Positions 17,433-26,029 of a stretch of DNA of 64,000 bases are shown here, one piece after another. Every line of letters begins with the position of its first letter. The first letter of the stretch is position 1. Source of the DNA: JAIVJM01 sp963816985 (lineage in GTDB: Bacteria > Acidobacteriota > Blastocatellia > Pyrinomonadales > Pyrinomonadaceae); NCBI GenBank assembly GCA_963816985.1, contig CAWFMF010000004.1:1178001-1242000 (forward strand). Direction: 5' to 3'. A model generated the notes under the pieces. The model had not been told where the DNA came from and did not search any database. It was given only the letters and a program-made list of their open reading frames with translations. The position numbers and the translations under genes were made by a program.

Positions 17433-18083
17433 CTTACCGCTACGGCTTTCGCCGCGCCCCGACGCAGAAGACTGGACGGGGTTTGTGGTCTGGACTTTCT
17501 CTTCGCTTTACGCGTCTGCCGTTAAGTCTCTACACCTTCCGCGCCTCCGGAGGGGCGTGGCTTGGTTCGGGATTACCGTCCCGCTTTCGCGGCTTAGGCT
17601 TCCCCGAATTTGACAGATTCTACGGGCGCACCTGAAACGAGTCCGGGCAGAGCCAGAGCCGAGTGTGATACGCTCGCAACCCAACTTTTAAAGTCTTATG
17701 GAAGAGACCTGCCTCGTTTGCAAAGCTAACCTCAACGGCAAGCAGACCAAATTCTGTTCTCGCCGGTGTAAGAATGCTTTCACGAACAACAGGCATCAGA
17801 ATTATGTCTCGCAACAACATCGCGGCAGCCAAAGGCGGCAGTTACTGATTGAGCAGAAGGGTGGCCGCTGCGAAAAATGCGGCTACAGCAGCAACAGGGC
17901 GGCGATGGCTTTCCACCACCTCGACCCCGCAACTAAATCCTTCCCTCTCGACCTCAGGAACTGTTCAAACACCTCGTGGGAGGCGCTCACGGCAGAAGCG
18001 AAGAAGTGCATGCTTCTGTGCCTGAACTGCCACGCCGAGATTCATAATCCTGATTTCTCCACTTAGACTTTTCAAAGAACTTG
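17433..18083 (-). ncRNA. Group I intron (IC3-like) in the anticodon loop of tRNA-Ile(CAU)
   Basis: The 651-base interval starts after U33 and ends with a G just before the CAU, as group I introns require (terminal omega-G). Core segments match the tRNA-Leu type of cyanobacterial intron: AATCCCGAACCAAGCC at 17559-17574 (P4-P5 region), GGTGTAGAGACTTAACGG with GCAGACGC at 17512-17536 (P7/guanosine site region) and AAGAGAAAGTCC at 17492-17503. The intron is swollen near its 5' end by an HNH ORF on the opposite strand. AAAGTCT near 18067 and AGACTTT near 17694 could form the stem closing that insertion. I could not fix P1 with a U.G pair at the 5' splice site. Confidence 0.85.
17698..18066 (+). 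CDS. HNH homing endonuclease-like protein encoded antisense within the intron
   Basis: A 122-residue protein. The N-terminus has a zinc-finger-like CLVCKANLNG...FCSRRCKNAF. The C-terminal half is an HNH nuclease: CEKCGYSSNRAAMAFHHLD, then CLNCHAEIH, giving paired CxxC zinc ligands, the HH-x-D metal site and the terminal histidine. Proteins of this type spread group I introns by cutting intron-less alleles. Here it runs opposite to the tRNA and intron, ending about 18 bases from the 5' splice site, so it must be made from a separate promoter. The ribosome site is weak. Confidence in HNH is high; homing activity is inferred. Confidence 0.85.
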   Translation: MEETCLVCKANLNGKQTKFCSRRCKNAFTNNRHQNYVSQQHRGSQRRQLLIEQKGGRCEKCGYSSNRAAMAFHHLDPATKSFPLDLRNCSNTSWEALTAEAKKCMLLCLNCHAEIHNPDFST

Positions 18084-18141
18084 AGTCCGCTGCTCTAACC
18101 ATTGAGCTAAGAGGGCGTGAGCATTTGGAAAATGCCGGGCG

Positions 18142-18170
18142 ATTATAAGGTTCGGCCAGGAGGGCCGCAA
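18142..18170 (-). promoter_or_regulatory. Promoter of the intron-containing tRNA-Ile
   Basis: On the minus strand TTGCGG (18165-18170) and TATAAT (18142-18147) are 17 bases apart, and the -10 lies 25 bases before the tRNA 5' end. A near-consensus housekeeping promoter. Confidence 0.7.
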
Positions 18171-18211
18171 GCGTGCGGCCCGCGCGGGGTCGTTGGAGAG
18201 TCGGATGGTTG

Positions 18212-18772
18212 TCAGCTCGTCGCCGCCGGGGCGTTCAAGGTCTCCTTGACGGCTTCTATCTGGCGGCGGTGGCGGGACTGGTGGACGCCGATGAAGGCGA
18301 GCCATTGGTAGAGGTCGAGGGGGCCGAAGGCGGGGTGCGGGTAGCGCATCCGTGTGCAGTCCAGACGCTCGACGAGCGGGCGGAGGGAGTCGAGCGTGGC
18401 GCGCGCCTCGTCGAGGCGGGCGAGCGAGTCGGCGATGGTGGAGGAGCCGGAGGGGACTGCCGTTTCGGGGGCTTTGTACTTCTCGGTCGCCGCCTGCTCG
18501 ACGAACTCCTTGATGGAGACGGCGGCGAAGGGCTCGCCCTCCGGCCTTACGCCCGCGCCCGCGGCCTCGGCCTTGCGGAGGACGCTCTGGAGGAGGCGGA
18601 GGACGTTCGACTCGACGAGCGAGACGTGTTCGAGGATTTCGGCGACTGACCACTTGTCGGGCGCGGGGCGCGAGGTCTCGACGGCTGCGGCGAGATGCTC
18701 GACGCTCTGGAAGAGGCGCGTGCGCGCGCGGTCGTTGGCTTCGTAGATTTCCTCGACACTGTGGTAGATCAT
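18212..18772 (-). CDS. DinB-superfamily protein
   Basis: About 186 residues from the ATG at 18772 (YHSVEEIYEANDRART); the open frame extends further back but without coding character. The four-helix bundle pattern of DinB/YfiT proteins is visible. The metal-site signature has PAPDKWSVAEILEHVSLVE (first His) and a C-terminal WLAFIGVHQSRHRRQIE with the other two His. Members are metal-dependent thiol S-transferases or unknowns. AAAGGAG lies 13 bases upstream, a slightly long spacing. The gene sits between the tRNA and a secreted propeller protein on the same strand. Confidence 0.88.
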   Translation of the reverse strand: MIYHSVEEIYEANDRARTRLFQSVEHLAAAVETSRPAPDKWSVAEILEHVSLVESNVLRLLQSVLRKAEAAGAGVRPEGEPFAAVSIKEFVEQAATEKYKAPETAVPSGSSTIADSLARLDEARATLDSLRPLVERLDCTRMRYPHPAFGPLDLYQWLAFIGVHQSRHRRQIEAVKETLNAPAATS

Positions 18773-18864
18773 TTCGGGGGTTTGACTCCTTTCGGTCGGG
18801 TGAATGTTTAAGGGTCTCGCGGCGACATGAATCGGGAATGAATTTCCGGCCTTGCGGCGCGACC

Positions 18865-20142
18865 TTATTCGAGCAGCGCGGCCTGCGGGTAGAGCTTGAG
18901 GACGTGCCAGCGTTTGTAGCTGACGACGGGCACGGGCTCGTTCTGGAAGAAGCGGACGTAGGCCGTCTGCGCGAGGAGCGTTTCGGGTTCGAGCCATTCG
19001 AGGCGGACGAAGGGGTTGAGAGAGATGATGACCTCCTCGCCCGTCGGCGAGGGCTGCGCGCCTTCGCCCTGCTTGTTCGCGTCGCCGCCCGCCTTGCCCG
19101 CCTCGTCCTTCTTCAGGATTCTCTGGTCGTACTCCTTCGAGGCCGCGCGCAGGGGTTCGGCGAGAGGGAGACTCGCGCCGGTGGGTGCGCTGCCCACGGC
19201 GTCGTAGACGGCCACGTCGAAGTCGAAGGCGGTCGCGACCTTCGAGCCGTCGGGCGACCAGACGGGGGTCACGTCGGTGAGGCGGTCATCAAGTAGACGC
19301 TCCTGACCTTCGAGCGTGATGATGCGCGGGCGGCCCGCCGGGGACTTGCCTTGCGCCTTGCGCGACTCCCACTCGTCCTCGCGGCAGGCGAGCGCGGAGA
19401 TTGATTGGCCGTCGGGCGACCACGCGAGCTTGAAGTAGATGAGCCCCTCTTTCGTCGTCAACGGGCGGAGGTCGAAGCCGTCGCTGTTGCCGACGTAAAT
19501 CTGCTCGGTCTTGAAGGTCTGGACGGGCGGGATGATGGGCGCGGTCGGCGTCGGCGTGAGCGCGACCGAGGGGTCGCCCGGCGGCGGGAGCGCGTCTAAG
19601 GGGTCGGCGAGGGCGTCCGGCGAAGGGGTCGGCGACGCCTGCGCCGAGGCGCCGCGGATGCCCGCGAAGGCGATGCGCGAGCCGTCGGGCGACCACTTGA
19701 CCTCCGAAGGGAAGACGCCCGTCAGGTCGTGCGGCAGGACGTTGCGGACGAAGTTGCCCGCCGACCCGTAGAGGTCTATGCGGAAGTCCGTGTCGGTCTC
19801 GCTCGTGCCGTAGAGCGCGAGCGCGCGCTGCCCCGTGGGCGACATGACGGTACGCATCAGGGCTTCGGCGTTGCCGCGCCGCGTCTCGAAGTCGGCCTTG
19901 ACGCCGGAGAGCGGCTCCTCGGTCTCATCCTTCTTCAAGGGTTCGGGCAAGGCGTCTTCGGGCACGTCCGGCTCGAAGCGGAAGGCGAGGCGCGCGGCGG
20001 GCACGTCGCGCAGAGTCTTCGGCCTCACGCTCAGAGCCTCCTGCGCGGCGCGGCAGCCCGCGAACGCGAGGCACGCGAGTATTAAGAGCGCCGCCGCCCG
20101 TGCCCCTCCCTCTCTCAAAAAATTTCCCACTCGTCTCCGCAT
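18865..20142 (-). CDS. Lipoprotein with TolB-like (PD40) beta-propeller
   Basis: About 425 residues from the ATG at 20142. A lipoprotein signal ends in LAFAGC, with the lipidated Cys at residue 30. Blades with WSPDGSRIAFAG, WSPDGQSISALA and WSPDGSKVATAF mark a TolB/PD40 propeller. Between blades two and three is a Pro/Thr/Ser-rich insertion. It is probably an outer-membrane or periplasmic binding scaffold. It follows the downstream DinB gene on the same strand by 92 bases. The true start could be the earlier frame start at 20247, but that adds a non-coding-like Arg-rich leader. Confidence 0.82.
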   Translation of the reverse strand: MRRRVGNFLREGGARAAALLILACLAFAGCRAAQEALSVRPKTLRDVPAARLAFRFEPDVPEDALPEPLKKDETEEPLSGVKADFETRRGNAEALMRTVMSPTGQRALALYGTSETDTDFRIDLYGSAGNFVRNVLPHDLTGVFPSEVKWSPDGSRIAFAGIRGASAQASPTPSPDALADPLDALPPPGDPSVALTPTPTAPIIPPVQTFKTEQIYVGNSDGFDLRPLTTKEGLIYFKLAWSPDGQSISALACREDEWESRKAQGKSPAGRPRIITLEGQERLLDDRLTDVTPVWSPDGSKVATAFDFDVAVYDAVGSAPTGASLPLAEPLRAASKEYDQRILKKDEAGKAGGDANKQGEGAQPSPTGEEVIISLNPFVRLEWLEPETLLAQTAYVRFFQNEPVPVVSYKRWHVLKLYPQAALLE

Positions 20143-20270
20143 CCGAAACCCTTCACGCGCCCGCCGCCGTCGCGCGTCGAGCGCGCACGGACGCCCCCCT
20201 TGCTTGAATTGACCACGATTACAAAAGGTGATGATAGGAACTCGCACGCCGTGGTGTCAACGAGGTGCAA

Positions 20271-20308
20271 AGGAAACCGCCCGGCGGTCTCGCAAGACTT
20301 CCGGGCGG
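20271..20308 (-). terminator. Probable terminator after the secreted Ca-binding protein gene
   Basis: CCGCCCGG at 20277-20284 and CCGGGCGG at 20301-20308 form an eight-pair GC stem with a 16-base loop, followed on the minus strand by TTTCCTTT. It lies 22 bases after the stop at 20331. Confidence 0.5.
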
Positions 20309-20330
20309 AGTGCCCGACGCGGCTTCCCCT

Positions 20331-22355
20331 TCAAGGCTCGCGCACGAGGAACACGTCCCACGCCCGGCGGCTCGCCTTCACCCCCTTCGCGTCGTCCACT
20401 TTCGCGCGGTAGCGGAAGCGGTTGCCGTGCTCGTCCTCCCGCTTCGACACTTTGTAATCCAGATGGATGCGCGCCACGCCCCGCGACGCCAAAGTGTGCA
20501 ACTCGGCGGGCGCGGAGAGGCCGTCGTGGCTCGCGTCCCGCCACAGCCGCAGGGAAGTGAAGACCGCATCCCGGTCGTCAATCACCCCGTCGCCGTTGCC
20601 CCCCCGCGCCGCCCGGTCGAACTCCGAGAGCGCGAGGAAGCCGTTGCGGCTCGCCCCCGCAGGGGGTGCGGGCTGCGCGGTGAGGTTGCCGAACAGCTCG
20701 CGCGCGTCGTCAATCGCTCCGTTGCCGTTACGGTCTAAGGCGAGCCACGCGTCGTCCGCGCCGCGCGCAGTCCACGACAGGCGCTCGCGTGTGCCGTCGC
20801 CGTTGAAGTCGAAGAGCACGCCGTCGGCGGCGGAGGTGAGCGAGAAGCCGTCGCCGTCGGTGTCTATGAGGACGGGGCAGTTGCAGCGGTTCCAGCAGCC
20901 CGGCTCCTGCCCGTCGGTGAGGCCGTTGCAGTCGTTGTCCACGCCGTCCCAGCAGAGGTCGCAGCCCTGCCCGTCGAGCCAGGGGTTCTCGGTCGTCGCG
21001 GAGGTGCAGGTGCCTCCTCCGGGCGGCGGCGGGGGCGGCGGTTGTGGGGTCGGGGTGGGCGGGCAGCAGTCCGCGCCGGAAGGGCCATCAACTCTGAATT
21101 CATACGGGTCATCGCAGACCACCGCGCCGCCCATGCTGATGCAGCCGTTTGCGAATACCGTCCCCGTCGGGCAGGGGCTACAGTTCCACCGGCAAGACGA
21201 TGTGTTGAGGAACGTGACTTGTTCCGGGGTGCAGCAGGCGGCGGGCGGCGGCTCCGGCGGCGTGCAACCCGGCGACTGACTTGGCGAAGGCGAAGGCGGG
21301 GGCGTCGGAGTCGGGTCTCCGACGGCGCAAAATCCGATCTGCGCTTGGAACGGACAATTTACCTCGCCGCTGTTTCGGGTCGCGCAGCGACGCACTATGG
21401 TTTCTGTCACCAAGCACAGGCCGGACGGGTTGTCGCAACTCCCCGCCGGGTAGACCGCCGCGAATTGCTGATTAGGGTCGTCGGGGTCGCAGTGACAGTG
21501 ATGAGTCAGTTCACGCTTCCCCCACATGCAAACGTCCGTGCCGGTCTGACAGTTGTTGCAGCCGCCCGTTATTTGCGCGGCGGGGCTCGGAGTCGTAAAC
21601 ACGTCCGCCAGAGAAAACTTAGCCCGCGAGAAGCTCGCGGGCGTCAGTGTGTAGAGCACTTTGAAGAGGCCGCCGGGCGAGTCCGCCGACCGGGCCGCCG
21701 GGGCGGGCGGGCACCCACCTGACTTTCCTTCCCGGCGCGGCGCGGCGGAGGATTTCTTGACGGCCTTGTCGGGCTCGCCCCTCATCCCGCTGAAGCCCGT
21801 GCCGTCGCCGAAGTTGATGTACTGCATTTGGAGTTCGACTTTCTTGTCGTCCCTCCCCTCCCGGTCTACCTCGTACCCCTTGACCTGACTCTCATGAATC
21901 TTCAGGGTGATGGTCTCGCCCGGCAGGATGGGCACGTCTTCGGGCTCTAAGGGCGTTTCGAGGAACGCCAGTTCGGGCCTCCCGTATTTCGCCAGAAAGG
22001 CCAGCGGGCTGCCATCCCCAGACAGGAAGTCACGCAGGACGAACATCACGTAAATGTAGTAGATGGGCTTTGCGCCGGTGTTCTTAATCTCGATTTCCAA
22101 CTCGCGCGCCCAATTCTTGTTCTCCTTCTTCTTGAATGTCTGCTCGTTCCTGAGCTTCACCTTGATGGGGATGTGCGCCGGTATTTTGTTGATAAACTTC
22201 CGCTCGTCGGGGTCGGATTCGTCAACGCCGTCCTGCTTAGACTGAGCCGAGCCCGCCCCCAGCCCGAAGGCGAGGACGAGCAGGGCGAAGAGCACGATGA
22301 AGAACGACGTGAGGTTCTGGGGCCGAATCAGTCTGCTGAGTCTCTGAGCGTTCAT
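20331..22355 (-). CDS. Secreted Cys- and Pro-rich protein with calcium-binding-like repeats
   Basis: About 674 residues. A signal peptide or anchor near residues 17-38 (FFIVLFALLVLAFGLG) is followed by an all-beta domain to about residue 190. A region rich in Cys (CNNCQTG, HCHCDP, CCTPEQ) carries two proline-rich linkers. The C-terminal part has DxDxDG loops (DTDGDGFSL, DFNGDGTRE, DRNGNGAIDD, GNGDGVIDDRD) like EF-hand/dockerin or thrombospondin type-3 repeats. The second of two adjacent ATGs is preferred because GGAGGG lies five bases before it. Probably a surface protein stabilised by calcium and disulfides; function unknown. Confidence 0.75.
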   Translation of the reverse strand: MNAQRLSRLIRPQNLTSFFIVLFALLVLAFGLGAGSAQSKQDGVDESDPDERKFINKIPAHIPIKVKLRNEQTFKKKENKNWARELEIEIKNTGAKPIYYIYVMFVLRDFLSGDGSPLAFLAKYGRPELAFLETPLEPEDVPILPGETITLKIHESQVKGYEVDREGRDDKKVELQMQYINFGDGTGFSGMRGEPDKAVKKSSAAPRREGKSGGCPPAPAARSADSPGGLFKVLYTLTPASFSRAKFSLADVFTTPSPAAQITGGCNNCQTGTDVCMWGKRELTHHCHCDPDDPNQQFAAVYPAGSCDNPSGLCLVTETIVRRCATRNSGEVNCPFQAQIGFCAVGDPTPTPPPSPSPSQSPGCTPPEPPPAACCTPEQVTFLNTSSCRWNCSPCPTGTVFANGCISMGGAVVCDDPYEFRVDGPSGADCCPPTPTPQPPPPPPPGGGTCTSATTENPWLDGQGCDLCWDGVDNDCNGLTDGQEPGCWNRCNCPVLIDTDGDGFSLTSAADGVLFDFNGDGTRERLSWTARGADDAWLALDRNGNGAIDDARELFGNLTAQPAPPAGASRNGFLALSEFDRAARGGNGDGVIDDRDAVFTSLRLWRDASHDGLSAPAELHTLASRGVARIHLDYKVSKREDEHGNRFRYRAKVDDAKGVKASRRAWDVFLVREP

Positions 22356-22513
22356 CATTCCCTCCTGCGTGAGTAAGGCCGTGAGGCTGAACGGGTGGCG
22401 GAAACCCTGTCAACGCTTGCGAGGTCTGAGGGTCACGAGGCGAAGAATAAGCCCGCCCGCTCGGCGGCGTCAACGTCCTCGCGCGCCGAGGGGCGAGGGC
22501 GGCGGCGCAACCG

Positions 22514-23293
22514 TCACTTGTTGCGCCATTCGGGCTTGCGCTTCTCCATGAAGGCGCGGACGCCTTCGTGCGCGTCCTCGGTCTTCATCAGCTCGTTCAG
22601 GTAGAGGTCTTCGACGCGTTCGAGGGCTTCGAGGAAGGGGCGACCGCGCGCGGCGTCCAGTGCGCGGCGCGTCGCTTCGAGGGCGGGCGCGGAGAGTTCG
22701 CGCAGGCGCGCGAGAATCTCCTGAAGTTTCGTTTCGAGCTGCGCGGCCTCGACGACGTGGCTCACGAGCCCAAGGCGCAGAGCCTCCTGCGCGTCGAAGA
22801 GTTCGCCCGTCAAGACGAGTTCGCGCGCCCGCCGCTCGCCGATGATGCGGGGCAGGAGCACCGCCGCCACGGGCGGGAACACGCCGAGCTTGATTTCCGG
22901 CTGGCCGTACTTCGCGTGCGGGCTCGAAATCACGATGTCGCAGCCCGCGATCAGCTCGCACCCGCCGCCGAGGGCCGCGCCGTCCACGACCGCGATGGTC
23001 GGCTTCGACAGCAGCTCAAGAGTGCGGAAGACGGCGTGGAAGGATTCGAGCATCTGGTAGATGGTTTCGGGCTGGTGCTCCTCGATGGAGACGCCCGCGC
23101 TGAAGGCGCGCGAGCCCTCGGCGGCGTCGAAGACGATGGCCACCATGTCGTGCCGCTCAAGGCAACTCGTCAGCGCGCGGTCAATCTCGCGCATCATCGC
23201 GATGTCGAAGATGTTCAGAGGCGGGCGCGCGAACGTCACCCGCCCGACGCGGTCTTCGACGCGGAAACGGATGTGCTTGTATCTCTCTTGCAT
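22514..23293 (-). CDS. Enoyl-CoA hydratase/isomerase family protein
   Basis: A 259-residue crotonase-fold enzyme of normal length. The oxyanion-hole segments are SAGVSIEEH and AAIGGGCE-like ALGGGCELIAGCDIVIS, followed by KYGQPEIKLGVFPPVA. The second acid of typical hydratases appears only weakly placed, so it may be an isomerase or other crotonase member. It is preceded upstream on the same strand by a Rieske oxygenase gene with a heptad repeat filling the gap, 12 bases from the start codon. Possibly part of aromatic or fatty-acid degradation with that oxygenase. Confidence 0.88.
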   Translation of the reverse strand: MQERYKHIRFRVEDRVGRVTFARPPLNIFDIAMMREIDRALTSCLERHDMVAIVFDAAEGSRAFSAGVSIEEHQPETIYQMLESFHAVFRTLELLSKPTIAVVDGAALGGGCELIAGCDIVISSPHAKYGQPEIKLGVFPPVAAVLLPRIIGERRARELVLTGELFDAQEALRLGLVSHVVEAAQLETKLQEILARLRELSAPALEATRRALDAARGRPFLEALERVEDLYLNELMKTEDAHEGVRAFMEKRKPEWRNK

Positions 23294-23305
23294 AAGTCAA
23301 TCCTA

Positions 23306-23393
23306 AAAGCCGTGAACCGTGACAGGTAAACCGTGACAGGAAAGATTTGGATTTCTCCTGTCACCTGTCACGGTTTACGGTTCACGGTCTTTT
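23306..23393. repeat. Heptad inverted repeat, CCGTGAA type
   Basis: The left arm reads AAAAG then CCGTGAA-CCGTGAC-AGGTAAA-CCGTGAC, a 7-base period; the right arm is its complement. The Rieske oxygenase stop (TGA, 23382-23384) lies in the right arm. Confidence 0.9.
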
Positions 23394-24461
23394 CATGTAT
23401 TCCGCGAGGAGGCCGTGGAAGTGGTGGACGCCGTTCTCGCGGCGGACGGAGTAGCGCCCGCGTTGGTAGGTGCGCGAGCGCAGGCCGCGCTGCACGGTCT
23501 CGCAGATGCGGATGTCTTCGACTTGTATCTCGTCGCTGAACTCGACGGTCTCGGCGAGCTTGGCGCGCGCCTCTCTGCTTTCGGGGTCGAGGAAGTACCA
23601 CTCGAAGACCGTCAGCGTGCGTTCGGGGCCGAGCGGCACGATGAGGTTGGTCGAGTAGTTGTCGGCGTAGACGTTGAGCATCAAGTTGGGGAAGAGCCAG
23701 TAGAACTGCGCGCCGTCGTCTTCGGGTTTCGCAGGCGGGCGGATGCGCGAGGCGGCGGGCCTGAGCGGCGCGTGCTGGATGGAGTGGAACCTCTTGGTCT
23801 CCGTCCGGTATCGCGCGTAGTCCAACTCTTTGTGGAGCGCGGGGTGCACGACCGGGATGTGGTAGCCTTCGAGGTAGTTGTCCACGTAGACCTTCCAGTT
23901 GCAGTCCAGCTCCCAATCCTTGCGCGCGGCGTGGCGCATCGCGTTGAGGTCTCGGCCCTCCGAGACGAGCGAGGCGAGGTCACCGAGCGTCTCAAGGAGC
24001 GGCGCGGACGTGGCGTCCAAGTTGACGAAGACGAGCGGCCCCCACGTCTCCGCCTTGAATTCGGGGAGGCCGTTCGCGGCCTTGTCCCAACATTCGACGC
24101 CCTCGAACTCCGGCGTCCCCAGCAGCCGCCCGTCGAGCCCGTAAGTCCAACCGTGATAGCCGCACTGAAAACTCTTGCGCTGCCCGCGCCCTTCGGCCAC
24201 CGGCCCCGCGCGGTGCCGGCAGACGTTCGAGAAGGCGCGCAAGAGCCCCCCGGCGTCGCGCACGACGACGACCGGCTCGCCGCCGACCTCGCACGCAAAG
24301 AACTGACCCGGCTCCGCGGCCTGCTCCGCGCGCCCCACGAGTTGCCACGTCCGCCCGAAGACTTTCGCCCGCTCCTCTTCGAGCACGCCCGCGTCCGTGT
24401 ACCAACTCGCGGGCGGCGTCGCGGCGCGCTCAAGCCTCTCCTCGAAATCGTATCCGTCCAT
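23382..24461 (-). CDS. Rieske non-haem iron oxygenase, alpha subunit type
   Basis: A 359-residue aromatic-ring-hydroxylating oxygenase family protein. The Rieske [2Fe-2S] ligands are C81, H83 (CRHRAGP) and C100, H103 (CGYHGWTY). The mononuclear iron site is seen in VDNYLEGYHIPVVHPAL with H201 and H206. Related enzymes hydroxylate aromatics or quaternary amines using a separate reductase, which is not found here. The last codons (KRP-stop) are encoded by the repeat at 23306-23393, so the C-terminal end may have been reset by that element. Confidence 0.93.
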   Translation of the reverse strand: MDGYDFEERLERAATPPASWYTDAGVLEEERAKVFGRTWQLVGRAEQAAEPGQFFACEVGGEPVVVVRDAGGLLRAFSNVCRHRAGPVAEGRGQRKSFQCGYHGWTYGLDGRLLGTPEFEGVECWDKAANGLPEFKAETWGPLVFVNLDATSAPLLETLGDLASLVSEGRDLNAMRHAARKDWELDCNWKVYVDNYLEGYHIPVVHPALHKELDYARYRTETKRFHSIQHAPLRPAASRIRPPAKPEDDGAQFYWLFPNLMLNVYADNYSTNLIVPLGPERTLTVFEWYFLDPESREARAKLAETVEFSDEIQVEDIRICETVQRGLRSRTYQRGRYSVRRENGVHHFHGLLAEYMKRP

Positions 24462-24489
24462 ATCTGAAAAACCCGACGCCGATGATAAT

Positions 24490-24560
24490 TGTAGGGGCAG
24501 GGCTTGTCCCTGCCCGCCTTGTTACGTAAGAGACGGGCAGGGACAAGCCCTGCCCCTACA
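24490..24560. repeat. GC-rich BIME-like inverted repeat, family A, short spacer
   Basis: Perfect arms beginning TTGTAGGGGCAGGG and ending CCCTGCCCCTACA flank a spacer with GTTACGTAAGAGA. The same spacer type recurs at 44020 and 59021. It lies between the permease and the oxygenase genes, both on the minus strand. Confidence 0.95.
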
Positions 24561-24576
24561 GTTTTGCAACGCGCTC

Positions 24577-25959
24577 TTAACTTGCCCTCGCAAACTTTTT
24601 CATCAGAAGGTAAGCCGGGTAACTCAACGCGAGCAGCACGAGCGCCCGGACGCTGTTCGCCGTGTCGCCGCGCACGGCGCTCAGGAGGAACGCGACCGAG
24701 ACTGCGAGCGCGAGCGCGTTCGTCCACGGGTAGCCCCACGCGCGGAAAGGTCTCTGTGCTCCGGGCTCCCGTCGGCGCAGCACGAAGAGGGCCGTGAACG
24801 AGGCGGCGTAGTTGGCGACGAAGAAGAAGGCCAGCACCGCCATCACTTCCTTGAACGTCCCGCTCAGGACGAAGAGCACGGCGACGAGCGCGCTCAAGGC
24901 GAGCGCCACGCTCGGCGTCCCGCCTTTATTGACCCTCACCGCGCCCGCCGGGAACAGTTGGTCGCGGCTCATCGCAAAAGGCACGCGCGTCGCAATCAGC
25001 AGCAGCGCGTTGACGCTGCTCAGGAGCGCGACGACGGTCAAAGACCGTATCACCGTGTCGCCGTATGCGCCGAAGATAACTTCCGCCGCCGCGCCCGCCG
25101 CTAAGGTCTCGCCCGCCATCCGCTTGAGCGGCAGCACGTAGACGAGCGCCGCGTTGACGAGCAGATAAATAGCCGCCACCGACAGCACGCCCGCGAACAG
25201 CGAGCGCGGGATGTCGCGCGCCGGGTCTTTCACCTCCTCCGAAAAGTAGATGACGCCCGTCCAGCCGTCGTAGGTGTAGATGACCGCTTGCAGCGCGAGC
25301 GTCAGGCCAATCAGCAGCGACGCGCCCGCCGTCGAACTCGGCTTCGCGGCTTCCGCCGTCATGCCTGATGACTCCGCCCCGCCGCCGAGCGCGAAGCACG
25401 CCGCGACGAGCGCGAGGAAGGCGAGCGCCTTCAGCAGGCTCGTCAAATTCTGCGCCCGGCTCCCCCAGCCGATGCCGCGCCATTGCAGGAAGGTGAAAGC
25501 GACTATCACCGCGACAGTAACTTTCGCCGCGTGCGGCGCGAGCGCGGGCACGAGCACCCCCGCGTACTCGCCGATGAGTATCGAGACGACCGCCGCCGAC
25601 CCGCACGTCGAGACCCAGTCGCTCCACCCGACGACGAACCCCGCGTAAGCGCCGAGCGCGCGCCGCACGAAGACGTACTGCCCGCCGGAGCTGGGCATCA
25701 TCGTCCCCAGCTCCGCCAGAGAGTTCGCGCCGAGCAAAGCGTAGAGCCCGCCCGCGACCCACACGCCGAAGAAGAGCCACACGTCCGGCAACTGCGCCGC
25801 GACCTCCCCCGGCGCGCTCAAGATACCCGCGCCGATGGTGTTGCCGACCGCGACCGCCAACCCGAACGTCACGCCGAGCACACGCAGCAGCCGCGCCCGC
25901 CGCAGCCGCCCCGCAGGCCCGCCCCCCTCGAAGACAGTCGCGCCCTCTTCAGCCCGCAA
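24577..25959 (-). CDS. APC-family amino acid permease
   Basis: A 460-residue integral membrane protein with about 12 hydrophobic segments. The first helix has the APC substrate motif VAVGNTIGAGILSAPGEVA. Other family features are PSSGGQYVFVRRALG and a conserved TYDGWTGVIYFSEEVKDPARDI region. It resembles the LAT/YfnA-type exchangers that import amino acids. It stands alone between a family A repeat and the restriction-modification genes. Substrate not predictable. Confidence 0.93.
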   Translation of the reverse strand: MRAEEGATVFEGGGPAGRLRRARLLRVLGVTFGLAVAVGNTIGAGILSAPGEVAAQLPDVWLFFGVWVAGGLYALLGANSLAELGTMMPSSGGQYVFVRRALGAYAGFVVGWSDWVSTCGSAAVVSILIGEYAGVLVPALAPHAAKVTVAVIVAFTFLQWRGIGWGSRAQNLTSLLKALAFLALVAACFALGGGAESSGMTAEAAKPSSTAGASLLIGLTLALQAVIYTYDGWTGVIYFSEEVKDPARDIPRSLFAGVLSVAAIYLLVNAALVYVLPLKRMAGETLAAGAAAEVIFGAYGDTVIRSLTVVALLSSVNALLLIATRVPFAMSRDQLFPAGAVRVNKGGTPSVALALSALVAVLFVLSGTFKEVMAVLAFFFVANYAASFTALFVLRRREPGAQRPFRAWGYPWTNALALAVSVAFLLSAVRGDTANSVRALVLLALSYPAYLLMKKFARAS

Positions 25960-26029
25960 ACCGTCGCACCTCGGAGATGATTGTTCTTACTATACCGTTA
26001 GGAGATTGATGACCAGCTACGCCCGCGCC

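Larger units (their letters stand above)
17393..18116 (-). tRNA. tRNA-Ile(CAU), interrupted by a group I intron
   Basis: The 5' exon is 18084-18116 (acceptor GCCCTCT, D-arm, anticodon stem GCGGA, then CU). The 3' exon is 17393-17432 (CAUAA, stem UCCGU, T-arm GTAGG-TTCGAGT-CCTAC, acceptor AGAGGGC, discriminator A). Joined, they form a 73-nt cloverleaf with anticodon loop CUCAUAA. The body closely resembles the bacterial tRNA-Ile2 read by lysidine-modified CAU rather than tRNA-Met. The short variable loop rules out a leucine tRNA. CCA is not encoded. The exons share the dinucleotide CA at the junction, so the splice point could shift by up to two bases, but the spliced product is the same. Confidence 0.88.

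Noticed and set aside
17698..18066. HNH ORF as part of a restriction or toxin system
   Set aside because: It is isolated inside the intron with no partner genes, so a homing role is more economical.
17393..18116. Two separate partial tRNA genes
   Set aside because: The halves complete each other exactly and the interval carries group I intron core motifs and a terminal G, so one split gene is simpler.
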